In this document: positions 1 through 5,034 of the stretch, in pieces
How positions within the stretch are numbered: the stretch's first letter is position 1
How the letters are laid out: each line of letters opens with the position of its first letter
NCBI GenBank assembly: GCA_964521815.1
Contig: CAZFSN010000216.1
Location: forward strand, 1 to 5,034
Origin: JAAEQD01 sp964521815
GTDB lineage: Bacteria; Zixibacteria; MSB-5A5; UBA10806; 4484-95
Reading direction: 5' to 3'
DNA: 5,034 nucleotides
The notes under the pieces: model-generated
What the model was told of the DNA's origin: nothing
Seen by the model: only the letters and a program-made list of their open reading frames with translations
The model's database searches: none
Made by a program: the position numbers and the translations under genes

Positions 1-52
1 CGCTTCGCGAGCTATCTTCTTAAGTATCTATAAATTACCGCACTTAAACAAT
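1..52. other. AT-rich flank beyond the terminator; nothing recognisable
   Basis: No reading frame with a start and ribosome binding site, no tRNA, and no convincing promoter box pair on either strand. It is probably intergenic sequence leading to the next gene outside the window. Confidence 0.5.
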
Positions 53-82
53 AAAAAAGCCGTCTAATATGAAGACGGCTTT
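53..82 (-). terminator. Intrinsic transcription terminator of the peptidase gene
   Basis: A 10-bp perfect stem (56-65 paired with 73-82; core GCCGTCT/AGACGGC) with a 7-base loop. On the minus strand it is followed by a run of six T (complement of 53-58, the first three also part of the stem). It begins about 60 bases after the stop codon at 143. Read on the plus strand the stem is followed only by TTTAATC, so it works best for the minus-strand gene, though weak bidirectional action is possible. Confidence 0.88.
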
Positions 83-111
83 AATCAAGATGCAAATATC
101 ATTAATTGTTT

Positions 112-131
112 TAGATCAATTTGTTGATCTA
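112..131. repeat. Perfect 8-bp inverted repeat just after the stop codon
   Basis: TAGATCAA (112-119) and TTGATCTA (124-131) are exact reverse complements around a 4-base loop, ending 11 bases from the stop codon. The stem is AT-rich and no T-run follows it on the minus strand, so it is not itself a terminator. It may form a small hairpin in the 3' untranslated RNA, be a protein-binding palindrome, or be chance. Confidence 0.5.
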
Positions 132-142
132 TTCTAATTCGG

Positions 143-3100
143 TCATTTATTATTCTTAGGCGTTGGCATTTTTATTTTATTTAGACCAGTTTCAATAAGC
201 GCCGGCGGCGGTGTCTGCGGACACCAGCCCGGATTTGGCCTGTCGCCCCGGAAGTAAGCGACCAGGTAGGAGATGTCGGAACCTAAAAATGTACAATTGC
301 CGTTTGCATCTCCGGCGGCATATAGCCAGGTGTTCGTCGAATCATTCCAGCAGCTATCCTGCGGCGCCGCGCCGACACCTTTGAAATAGTTGGCCCCATA
401 CGTGACATCGGCGATTGTCAGTTCATTATCGTTGTTGATATCGCCGGGTATATAGTCGCAATTGCCGGCGATGAACACGTTGAAGTGCACCGGAATTTCC
501 ACCGAGGGGTAATCCAGGTCATTGGTCTCAATATGAAGAACACCCTCATACAACGCTATTTCGAGTTCGGAGGCGTTAGCGATAATTGCGATTGTATCGC
601 TGGCGGCCGGATTGACTACATTGCTTGATGGTTCGGCTGAAAGCCATCTCGGAAAGGCGCTGAATTGAATAGCTAATCCTGGTTCAACATAGGCGGCATT
701 ATAGCAAACCATCAAAGCATCGGTTCCGGTAGCGTTTTCAATACCGATCGTCTCCTGATTAACATCTATCCCGCTTGCTTCGGCGTATTGATAAATTATC
801 TTGCCGCTTCTTAACAGGATAATCTGGAAAGTGAATAAGCCGTCATCGTTATAATGCGGGACACCGATATATGAAATCACACAGCTGTCGACGCCGTTGT
901 TATAGTAATATGCCTCGCCGCGCGGAGTGAAATTAAGATCATCCCAATAAACCGATAGCAAATTGTTCGGCTCGTCGGAATTGGGAATAGTCGTGTTATT
1001 GTAAGGAGTGGCCGTACTGGTAAATGAAACATAGCCGTTCGAGCAAACCCTGAACGTGCTGAAAGTGTTGCCGTAAAAACTGAAATCAAACCCAATCGGA
1101 TATGGCCCCAGATTCGATTCATCGCCCAGGCCGGTTATTCGCGTGCCCACTGATGTTATATCAATCCAGTTGTAGGAAGGCCCGGCAGGCTCATTTGAAT
1201 CGATCCAGGTATAGCCATAGTTATCGGGACCGCCGGAATCGAGGATAACAGGAGGATAATATGGACCGGAAAATTGTTCAGTTTTACTGCTTATTACCGG
1301 TGGTTCATCGCCTGATTGGATAGCCGGAGTGGACGAAGACGTACTATTTGTCGATCGATTCTCGGATCCGTCGATAGACAGGTTATCAATGACCTCGGCT
1401 GAAATATTATAGAATAAAATACCTTCGCCATGGTTCTCGATAATCAATTGCCCTTCAGCCTGATCTCCTGGCTCGCTGGCAAAATTGAATTCGATTGGGT
1501 AGTATGACATATCCGGCGGCGCCGCCAGACCGGTGGCGGTTGTAATTTTTATGGCCAGTCCACTACGAAGCGCTGTTGCTGCGGGATGGTAGGCATTATC
1601 GTACTCATATTGCAAACCATCGGTCTGCTCCCAATTCTCGAAACCTACCGATGAATAAACTGCCGGCCCGGTGTAGTCGTCACTGTAATCATCGTTGTTT
1701 ATCGTCTGATATTGAAAAACTATTTCGCAATCGCCGGTCGGGGTCGGGTGCAGATCGGTATCATATATTATCATCTCGAACGTCTCCGGCGATAATGTCA
1801 GGGCGTGACGGTTGCCGCTCCATTCGATTATGAATCGGCCGTTAGCCTGGTCGTGATATGAATAAATCCCCGTAGTTCCGCCGGTCGATTCCAGATCATC
1901 CCAGAACGGCGATATCTGGGCCCGGGCGTTGCCGGGATCGGGGATCGGCCAATTATCCCAGTTATGCCAGTAGTTATTCGAAATATCATACGGTATGGTA
2001 TCGAAAGCCGCGAATCCGTTGGTTGAGATAATCATATGCCCGTAGTTAACGCCGTAATATTGAACATCAAAAGGCAATGTTATCATCTCCGAGGCATCAT
2101 CATTTTCCCGCATGTTTACTCTCGTTCCGGGACCGCCCTGGCTGGGATTAATCTCGATCCAGTTATAAACCGGGGCGGCTGAATAATTCATGTCAGTATT
2201 ATCATACATATAATAGCCGTAATTGTCGGGCCCCACAGGGTCAAATGTATTGACTGAACCTATTGTCACCGAAAATGTTTTTTCAAATAATATGTTTTCC
2301 ATGTCAGTCATATCGGCGGTGAAACTTGCCATAAAATTCACATTCCTGCCTTCATAGGCTTCCTGATCGACTGCCACTCTGAATGGATTGGCGCTGTTAT
2401 CGCCGGTTTGCCCAATATTAACATTTCCGAACGATCCCGCGTTATCGATTATCGTTATATAGTCATCATCGCAACTTAGTACACCGGTTATTTGTTGGCC
2501 GTTTAGTCCGCCGCTATTTTCGAATGTGATGACCATATTGGATGTCTCACCTGGATCGAGCCTGTTATTAGTATTACCCGGATAGCTTACTTCAATCGCG
2601 GTTGCCTTAATCGATGCTACCTCGATAAGTATATGTGTCGCCCAGCTTCCCTGATCTGAGGTGATATCGAGATTGAGCGGGATATATTCGCCATGGACGA
2701 TACTGCCATCGAGTTCGATTACATAATTAGCTGTCGGTAGCGCGCTTTGGCCGACATTAATAGCCGGGTAATAGCGGGCCGATGTTATAACGTTTACTCC
2801 GGGAAAATCAGTCGACAACACTCCGCTGATTCCCGAGGCGGTAATCGAGGTACTGTAATTATGAATCCTGATTCCCAGTTCCAGTGTTTCGCCGGGATTA
2901 GCTTTGCCATCGTTGTTGCCGGATGATTCGCCGCTGTTGTCATCAATAATAATAAGGGAGTCGGCCCCCAGCGTTATTGGCTGCGTTACCGACAGGCAAT
3001 GGCCCATATGAGGTATATAATCTCTGGCCGTTACAGTGACGAAAATAGTATCCGCGGACGTGTTATTAAAATTAAGAGTGATATTACCGCCGGCATCGGT

Positions 3101-5005
3101 ATAGCCGCCAACAAATATTTCTTCACTATCATCATAGCCCTTAACGAAGTTCACATAAGCCCCTTCAAGCGGCCCGGCTTCACCGGTAACATTGACAGTC
3201 ACGAAATTGGCGCCGACCGCTATTTGAGCCGGGTAGTTTGCGGTCAATTGACGGGGGATTTCGGTTCTGACCGCGAGTTCCGGATCACCCAGGCAATTAT
3301 AGGTGTTGAAATATTTATTAACATAACCGCCTGACCCGGTGAAGCGGGGAAACGCCTCGAATATCTTCGTTTTACCCATAAACATCAATTGCGCAAAATG
3401 ATATATATCCTGCTCAAATAATGCCCAGAAAAAACCAGTCATATTTGGATTATTCCAGGCGGTATGAGTACTGCCATCCGTACAGCCATAGAAACAGGGG
3501 CCGCCTTTGGGCGCGGTGGGTGATCCGTAGCGAATCCAGCCTTCGCCAAAACATAAATCCGCACCGAAATTACCCGTACCGCATACGATTGACGCCATAA
3601 TGCCTATCTTCCAGCCATTGGTCAGCTGTCCCAAATTCGTGAGCCCCCAGTTCGGATTGTACCAGCCGCTGGAACTGGCCCAGCCGCGATACGAAACGTA
3701 CGATACGCCATTATTAATTGCGGTACTGATTGTGCTGAAATTGGGCGCGCCGCTGCCCCAGTCGAATACCGAGTCGACCTGGGTATAGCCATGATCAATA
3801 GCCAGATCCCTTACCCAGAGCACGGTAGTCCGCGGCGATTCGGCATAGATATTACCGGCTACTGCCAAACCCCGTTTCCAATAGCCTGGTTCTCCCATAT
3901 AAGGATCCTGCTCATAGCGCAATACTTTGTACATGGCCGTCCTGAGTTCGGTAATATTGTCAACCGACATGCGCGCTAAAAATATATCGGAAAAGTAATC
4001 GCTGCCGTCAACGGTCGTGTATTGATGGTCGGATGTGTAACTGCTATATGGATAATCGGGAATTTGCTGATCCTCATCGCCGACAAGCATGATATAATCA
4101 GGGGGGATTTCCCAATTCTGATAAGCGCTTTGAATATAATTATATACTTGCAAATAGCTCGGCGTTCCAGATGGGTTGATTTCGTTAGATCTGGTTATGA
4201 CAGTATTATAACCTTTCAGATGTTTCCAGCGAGCCAGGGTTTTTATGGTATCGGCAAAATTATAATTATTCGGGCTGATAATTAAATAGCCGCCCCGTAT
4301 CGGTTCGTAATCGGTTAGTACCGCGCTGGCATTACTGAAAATGTGCTGATAGATCGGCAAAAAAGCTTCTGAAATATTATTATTGCGCCTGATTTTGATG
4401 TTGCGGGTATCCGTGCCTTCATAGACGAGTTCGTAATTTACATGTGTATATACTCTGAGCTGTCTTGTAGCCGGGTTATACTGGACCGGATTAATCGTCG
4501 TCTGTACGAATCGAAAATCCCGCATTATCTTCGGCTCGCCTATAGCCACTAACTGTTCGGGATAGAATCTGTCCTGTTCATAAAAAGACTCATCCATGGC
4601 GAAAGGAGCAGTCGGTTCGCCGGACTCTAAAGTCCAGGGCTGGGCGGGCGATACGTCAATGTTGTCATATGTTTCGTATTCCGATGAAAGTATATTGATC
4701 CTGACACCGGCCCGATCCGGAATTATCACCATCGAGGAGTAAACCGGCAAATCCGGCAAACCCTCCTCATCGGTAAAACCGAATTCGGTTATTTCATCTA
4801 TTAATGGCAGTACCTTAATAAATTCTTTGCCTTCTAATGTCACTGTCTCGGTGGTCAAGCCGCTTAAAGCAAATTCCACGGCTGTTTTCGAAGCATTCGA
4901 TAATTTTACATCGGCGTTCGTTTTTATAGCGCGATTATAAACCAGGTTCGTACCGCCAAGACATAGAGCCGGGAGCAAGACTAAGAGTGAGATAATGGCT
5001 TTCAT
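143..5005 (-). CDS. Secreted C25 (gingipain-like) peptidase homologue with dockerin domain, 1620 aa
   Basis: Predicted secreted cysteine-peptidase-family protein, about 180 kDa before processing. Order by residue: signal peptide 1-18; C25-type propeptide about 35-225; C25 domain about 236-580; Ig-like domain about 583-672; two tandem repeats about 683-797 and 798-915; large beta-rich module A about 921-1157; half of an Ig-like module about 1165-1207; Ser/Thr-rich linker 1208-1253; beta-rich module B about 1254-1450; other half of the Ig-like module about 1452-1512; dockerin 1514-1597; basic tail to 1620. The start is firm: a signal peptide follows Met1, AAAGGAG lies 8 bases upstream, and the next Met is residue 92. 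C25 enzymes cleave proteins outside the cell, but here the expected catalytic His is Trp442 while Cys475 and Asp340 remain, so activity is uncertain. No transmembrane anchor, FlgD-like domain or T9SS sorting domain is seen. The frame is intact. Family assignment is confident; substrate and activity are unknown. Confidence 0.93.
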   Translation of the reverse strand: MKAIISLLVLLPALCLGGTNLVYNRAIKTNADVKLSNASKTAVEFALSGLTTETVTLEGKEFIKVLPLIDEITEFGFTDEEGLPDLPVYSSMVIIPDRAGVRINILSSEYETYDNIDVSPAQPWTLESGEPTAPFAMDESFYEQDRFYPEQLVAIGEPKIMRDFRFVQTTINPVQYNPATRQLRVYTHVNYELVYEGTDTRNIKIRRNNNISEAFLPIYQHIFSNASAVLTDYEPIRGGYLIISPNNYNFADTIKTLARWKHLKGYNTVITRSNEINPSGTPSYLQVYNYIQSAYQNWEIPPDYIMLVGDEDQQIPDYPYSSYTSDHQYTTVDGSDYFSDIFLARMSVDNITELRTAMYKVLRYEQDPYMGEPGYWKRGLAVAGNIYAESPRTTVLWVRDLAIDHGYTQVDSVFDWGSGAPNFSTISTAINNGVSYVSYRGWASSSGWYNPNWGLTNLGQLTNGWKIGIMASIVCGTGNFGADLCFGEGWIRYGSPTAPKGGPCFYGCTDGSTHTAWNNPNMTGFFWALFEQDIYHFAQLMFMGKTKIFEAFPRFTGSGGYVNKYFNTYNCLGDPELAVRTEIPRQLTANYPAQIAVGANFVTVNVTGEAGPLEGAYVNFVKGYDDSEEIFVGGYTDAGGNITLNFNNTSADTIFVTVTARDYIPHMGHCLSVTQPITLGADSLIIIDDNSGESSGNNDGKANPGETLELGIRIHNYSTSITASGISGVLSTDFPGVNVITSARYYPAINVGQSALPTANYVIELDGSIVHGEYIPLNLDITSDQGSWATHILIEVASIKATAIEVSYPGNTNNRLDPGETSNMVITFENSGGLNGQQITGVLSCDDDYITIIDNAGSFGNVNIGQTGDNSANPFRVAVDQEAYEGRNVNFMASFTADMTDMENILFEKTFSVTIGSVNTFDPVGPDNYGYYMYDNTDMNYSAAPVYNWIEINPSQGGPGTRVNMRENDDASEMITLPFDVQYYGVNYGHMIISTNGFAAFDTIPYDISNNYWHNWDNWPIPDPGNARAQISPFWDDLESTGGTTGIYSYHDQANGRFIIEWSGNRHALTLSPETFEMIIYDTDLHPTPTGDCEIVFQYQTINNDDYSDDYTGPAVYSSVGFENWEQTDGLQYEYDNAYHPAATALRSGLAIKITTATGLAAPPDMSYYPIEFNFASEPGDQAEGQLIIENHGEGILFYNISAEVIDNLSIDGSENRSTNSTSSSTPAIQSGDEPPVISSKTEQFSGPYYPPVILDSGGPDNYGYTWIDSNEPAGPSYNWIDITSVGTRITGLGDESNLGPYPIGFDFSFYGNTFSTFRVCSNGYVSFTSTATPYNNTTIPNSDEPNNLLSVYWDDLNFTPRGEAYYYNNGVDSCVISYIGVPHYNDDGLFTFQIILLRSGKIIYQYAEASGIDVNQETIGIENATGTDALMVCYNAAYVEPGLAIQFSAFPRWLSAEPSSNVVNPAASDTIAIIANASELEIALYEGVLHIETNDLDYPSVEIPVHFNVFIAGNCDYIPGDINNDNELTIADVTYGANYFKGVGAAPQDSCWNDSTNTWLYAAGDANGNCTFLGSDISYLVAYFRGDRPNPGWCPQTPPPALIETGLNKIKMPTPKNNK
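215..466 (-). other. Dockerin-like calcium-binding domain (residues 1514-1597)
   Basis: Two F-hand-type loops are visible. The first has Asp1522, Asn1524, Asp1526, Glu1528 and Asp1533 at positions 1, 3, 5, 7 and 12. The second has Asp1566, Asn1568, Asn1570, Thr1572 and Asp1577. Each is followed by a helix with aromatic residues (T-Y-G-A-N-Y-F, 1535-1541; S-Y-L-V-A-Y-F, 1579-1585). The loops are 44 residues apart, longer than in classic cellulosomal dockerins, because of an insert with Cys1552 and Trp1553. Four cysteines (1516, 1552, 1571, 1595) may form two disulfides. Dockerins bind cohesin domains on a partner protein; no cohesin is encoded in this window, so the partner is unknown. Confidence 0.85.
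470..652 (-). other. C-terminal half of the split Ig-like (BACON/ASH-like) module (about residues 1452-1512)
   Basis: The segment starts R-W-L-S-A-E-P-S (1453-1460). It continues with a variable-length 'V-x-P-x-x-S-D-T-I' strand (1464-1472), Y-E-G-V-L-H-I-E-T-N-D (1486-1496) and V-E-I-P-V-H-F-N-V (1502-1510). This is the usual second half of a BACON/ASH-like repeat, 'W-L-S...G-x-L-x-I-x-(S/T)-N-D...V-P-V-x-x-x-V'. It ends directly before the dockerin. Confidence 0.6.
656..1246 (-). repeat. Beta-rich module B, second 'GPDNYGY...WDDL' copy (about residues 1254-1450)
   Basis: Landmarks match module A in the same order: G-P-D-N-Y-G-Y (1259-1265), S-Y-N-W-I (1277-1281), C-S-N-G-Y (1321-1325), Y-W-D-D-L (1353-1357), I-G-I-E-N (1420-1424) and P-G-L-A-I-Q-F (1442-1448). 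The offset to module A falls steadily from 334 to 294 residues, so the copies differ by deletions or insertions spread along their length. Module B also has a clear P-I-G-F-D-F-x-F-Y-G-N strand pair (1303-1313) and a G-K-I-I-Y-Q-Y strand (1401-1407). It appears to sit inside a split Ig-like module. Confidence 0.65.
1247..1384 (-). other. Ser/Thr-rich flexible linker (residues 1208-1253)
   Basis: This is a low-complexity stretch rich in Ser, Thr, Asn, Asp and Pro, with N-R-S-T-N-S-T-S-S-S-T-P at 1216-1227, between the first Ig-like half and module B. It has no strong predicted strands or motifs and probably acts as a flexible connector. It may also be exposed to proteases or to glycosylation, which is inference. 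Confidence 0.6.
1385..1513 (-). other. N-terminal half of a split Ig-like (BACON/ASH-like) module (about residues 1165-1207)
   Basis: The segment includes I-E-F-N-F (1171-1175), Q-L-I-I-E-N-H-G-E-G-I-L-F-Y-N-I (1186-1201) and a final S-A-E-V. The pattern 'L-x-I-x-N-x-G-x-G-x-L-x-(F/W)-x-I' is typical of the first half of BACON/ASH-type repeats. In those repeats the second half normally follows directly with 'W-L-S-x-x-P'. Here a Ser/Thr-rich linker and all of module B come first. Confidence 0.5.
1535..2245 (-). repeat. Beta-rich module A, 'GPDNYGY...WDDL' type (about residues 921-1157)
   Basis: This is the first of two copies of a large module. Landmarks are G-P-D-N-Y-G-Y (925-931), Y-N-W-I (947-950), S-T-N-G-F (994-998), F-W-D-D-L (1034-1038), V-G-F-E-N-W (1120-1125) and S-G-L-A-I-K-I (1148-1154). 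The aromatic and Asp/Asn-rich composition and alternating strands suggest a jelly-roll or nidogen-like sandwich. I recall similar modules in large secreted proteins of uncultured FCB-group bacteria, but I know no assigned biochemical role. Binding to glycans or proteins is only a guess. It is about 35-40 residues longer than module B, mainly between the N-G and W-D-D-L landmarks and after W-D-D-L. Confidence 0.65.
2261..2959 (-). repeat. Two tandem ~113-residue protein repeats (about residues 683-797 and 798-915)
   Basis: Two consecutive beta-rich units share landmarks at a near-constant offset: P-G-E-T at 704-707 and 818-821, G-V-L-S at 728-731 and 841-844, and N-(V/I)-G-Q at 750-753 and 863-866. 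Each begins with an Asn/Asp/Gly-rich loop before P-G-E-T (around 688-703 and 810-817), which could bind calcium; the first is the more acidic. Sequence identity outside the landmarks is low, so the duplication is old or was acquired as divergent modules. These look like CARDB- or Ig-like spacer domains that hold the peptidase head away from the C-terminal part. Confidence 0.7.
2990..3259 (-). other. Ig-like domain after the C25 domain (about residues 583-672)
   Basis: Just after the G-D-P-E-L end of the peptidase domain comes a beta-rich stretch beginning L-T-A-N-Y-P-A-Q-I (587-595). It includes V-T-V-N-V-T-G-E-A-G-P-L-E-G-A-Y-V (602-618), G-G-Y-T-D-A-G-G-N-I-T-L (633-644) and V-T-V-T-A-R-D-Y-I-P (656-665). 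The layout, with a polypeptide strand, a 'G-P-L-x-G-A-x-V' turn and a 'T-D-x-x-G' turn, is that of the Ig-like domain following the catalytic domain in gingipains and of many secreted Ig-like modules. A structural or adhesive spacer role is likely. The name is by pattern only. Confidence 0.6.
3266..4300 (-). other. Peptidase C25 catalytic-type domain (about residues 236-580)
   Basis: The domain opens with G-G-Y-L-I-I-S-P (238-245) and R-W-K-x-x-K-G-Y (259-266), the usual start of C25 domains. It continues with P-D-Y-I-M-L-V-G-D (302-310), S-D-Y-F-S-D-I-F-L-A-R-M-S (335-347), S-Y-R-G-W-A-S-S-S-G-W (438-448), I-V-C-G-T-G-N-F (473-480), C-F-G-E-G-W (485-490), H-T-A-W-N-N (514-519) and C-L-G-D-P-E-L (571-577). 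By recalled alignment to gingipains, Asp340 sits at the place of the acidic triad member (Glu in RgpB, Asp in Kgp) and Cys475 is the nucleophile. Trp442 occupies the place of the catalytic His. The codon for 442 (positions 3680-3682) is TGG, more than one base away from CAT or CAC, so a single sequencing error cannot explain it. Confidence 0.85.
4331..4903 (-). other. C25-type propeptide region (about residues 35-225)
   Basis: The stretch after the signal peptide has the G-L-P-D-L-P-V-Y segment (residues 82-89) followed by several beta-strand-like segments. It ends in a strand rich in aromatic and charged residues (RVYTHVNYELVYEG, 184-197). This pattern matches the N-terminal propeptide of gingipain-type peptidases, which folds as a beta-rich domain and keeps the enzyme latent until it is cleaved off. 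Cleavage, if it happens, would fall near residues 200-230. An R-x-x-x-R-R stretch at 201-207 is a possible basic processing site. Boundaries are approximate. Confidence 0.7.
4952..5005 (-). other. Sec signal peptide (residues 1-18)
   Basis: Met-Lys is followed by a hydrophobic core (AIISLLVLLPALCL) and a small-residue end at Gly17-Gly18, which fits signal peptidase I cleavage near residue 17-19. Cys15 is preceded by P-A-L, which does not fit a lipobox because a small residue is expected just before the cysteine. The protein is therefore predicted to be released into or through the periplasm rather than lipidated. Confidence 0.85.
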
Positions 5006-5013
5006 CGGTTATT

Positions 5014-5020
5014 CTCCTTT
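5014..5020 (-). promoter_or_regulatory. Shine-Dalgarno site of the peptidase gene
   Basis: On the minus strand this reads AAAGGAG, a near-perfect ribosome binding site, 8 bases before the ATG at 5003-5005. It decides the start codon together with the signal peptide. Only 14 more bases lie upstream in the window, so no promoter can be judged. Confidence 0.9.
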
Positions 5021-5034
5021 ATTAATAAACAAAA

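Noticed and set aside
1..50. Possible promoter for a further minus-strand gene (TATAGATA-like box near 22-35)
   Set aside because: No -35-like element lies at a suitable distance and no start codon follows inside the window; AT-rich intergenic DNA gives such matches by chance.
146..214. C-terminal tail considered as a T9SS sorting signal or membrane anchor
   Set aside because: Residues 1598-1620 are only 23 residues long, Pro- and Lys-rich, with no hydrophobic span and no beta-sandwich sorting domain.
877..1122. Minus-strand open frame in another register inside the large gene
   Set aside because: It overlaps module B, whose reading frame shows conserved landmarks. No frameshift is needed, since the main frame is continuous from 5005 to 143.
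1576..1833. Plus-strand open frame rich in Arg, Ser and His
   Set aside because: It is antisense to module A. The composition is typical of a shadow frame and nothing supports translation.
2999..3334. Open frame of 111 codons on the plus strand inside the large gene
   Set aside because: It is antisense to the Ig-like and end-of-C25 coding region, has no good ribosome binding site and no recognisable motif. The minus-strand reading has coherent domains throughout.
3600..4285. Three further plus-strand open frames (3600-3788, 3791-3979, 4022-4285) in a row
   Set aside because: All are antisense to the C25 domain and composition-driven, with no domain signature. Their succession reflects few stops opposite the real frame.
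4952..4964. Possible lipoprotein signal around Cys15
   Set aside because: The residues before the cysteine are P-A-L. A lipobox needs a small residue immediately before it, so ordinary signal peptidase I cleavage is more likely.

Overview
This window is essentially one very large protein gene on the minus strand, with a short 3' flank at the left and a ribosome binding site at the right edge. The gene runs from an ATG at 5005 down to a TGA at 143-145 and encodes 1620 residues. It reads as a secreted, multi-domain, gingipain-like peptidase of family C25. In order it has a Sec signal peptide, a C25-type propeptide, a C25 catalytic-type domain, an Ig-like domain, two tandem repeats of about 113 residues, two copies of a large beta-rich 'GPDNYGY...WDDL' module, an Ig-like module that seems to be split around the second copy, and a C-terminal dockerin-like calcium-binding domain.

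The combination suggests an uncultured Gram-negative bacterium of the wider FCB group: a C25 peptidase with beta-sandwich modules, a dockerin with two D-x-N-x-(D/N) loops, and neither a FlgD-like nor a recognisable T9SS sorting domain at the end. Candidate phylum Zixibacteria is my best guess, with KSB1, Marinimicrobia, Latescibacteria and Cloacimonetes as alternatives. This rests on recalled protein style, not on a search. No rRNA, tRNA, mobile element or CRISPR array is visible.

Layout: 1-52 is AT-rich with nothing recognisable. 53-82 is an intrinsic terminator oriented for the minus-strand gene. 112-131 is a perfect 8-bp inverted repeat just after the stop codon. 143-5005 is the coding region. 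5014-5020 is a strong Shine-Dalgarno sequence. The promoter must lie to the right of the window, or the gene is co-transcribed with a neighbour outside it.

The most notable observation is in the catalytic domain. The position expected to hold the catalytic histidine of C25 peptidases reads Trp442, in S-Y-R-G-W-A-S instead of the expected R-G-H-G-S. The catalytic cysteine (Cys475) and the acidic third residue (Asp340) are kept. Either the protein is a pseudo-peptidase or binding protein, or it uses a different base; His514 is a candidate. The second notable point is the nested domain arrangement near the C-terminus.
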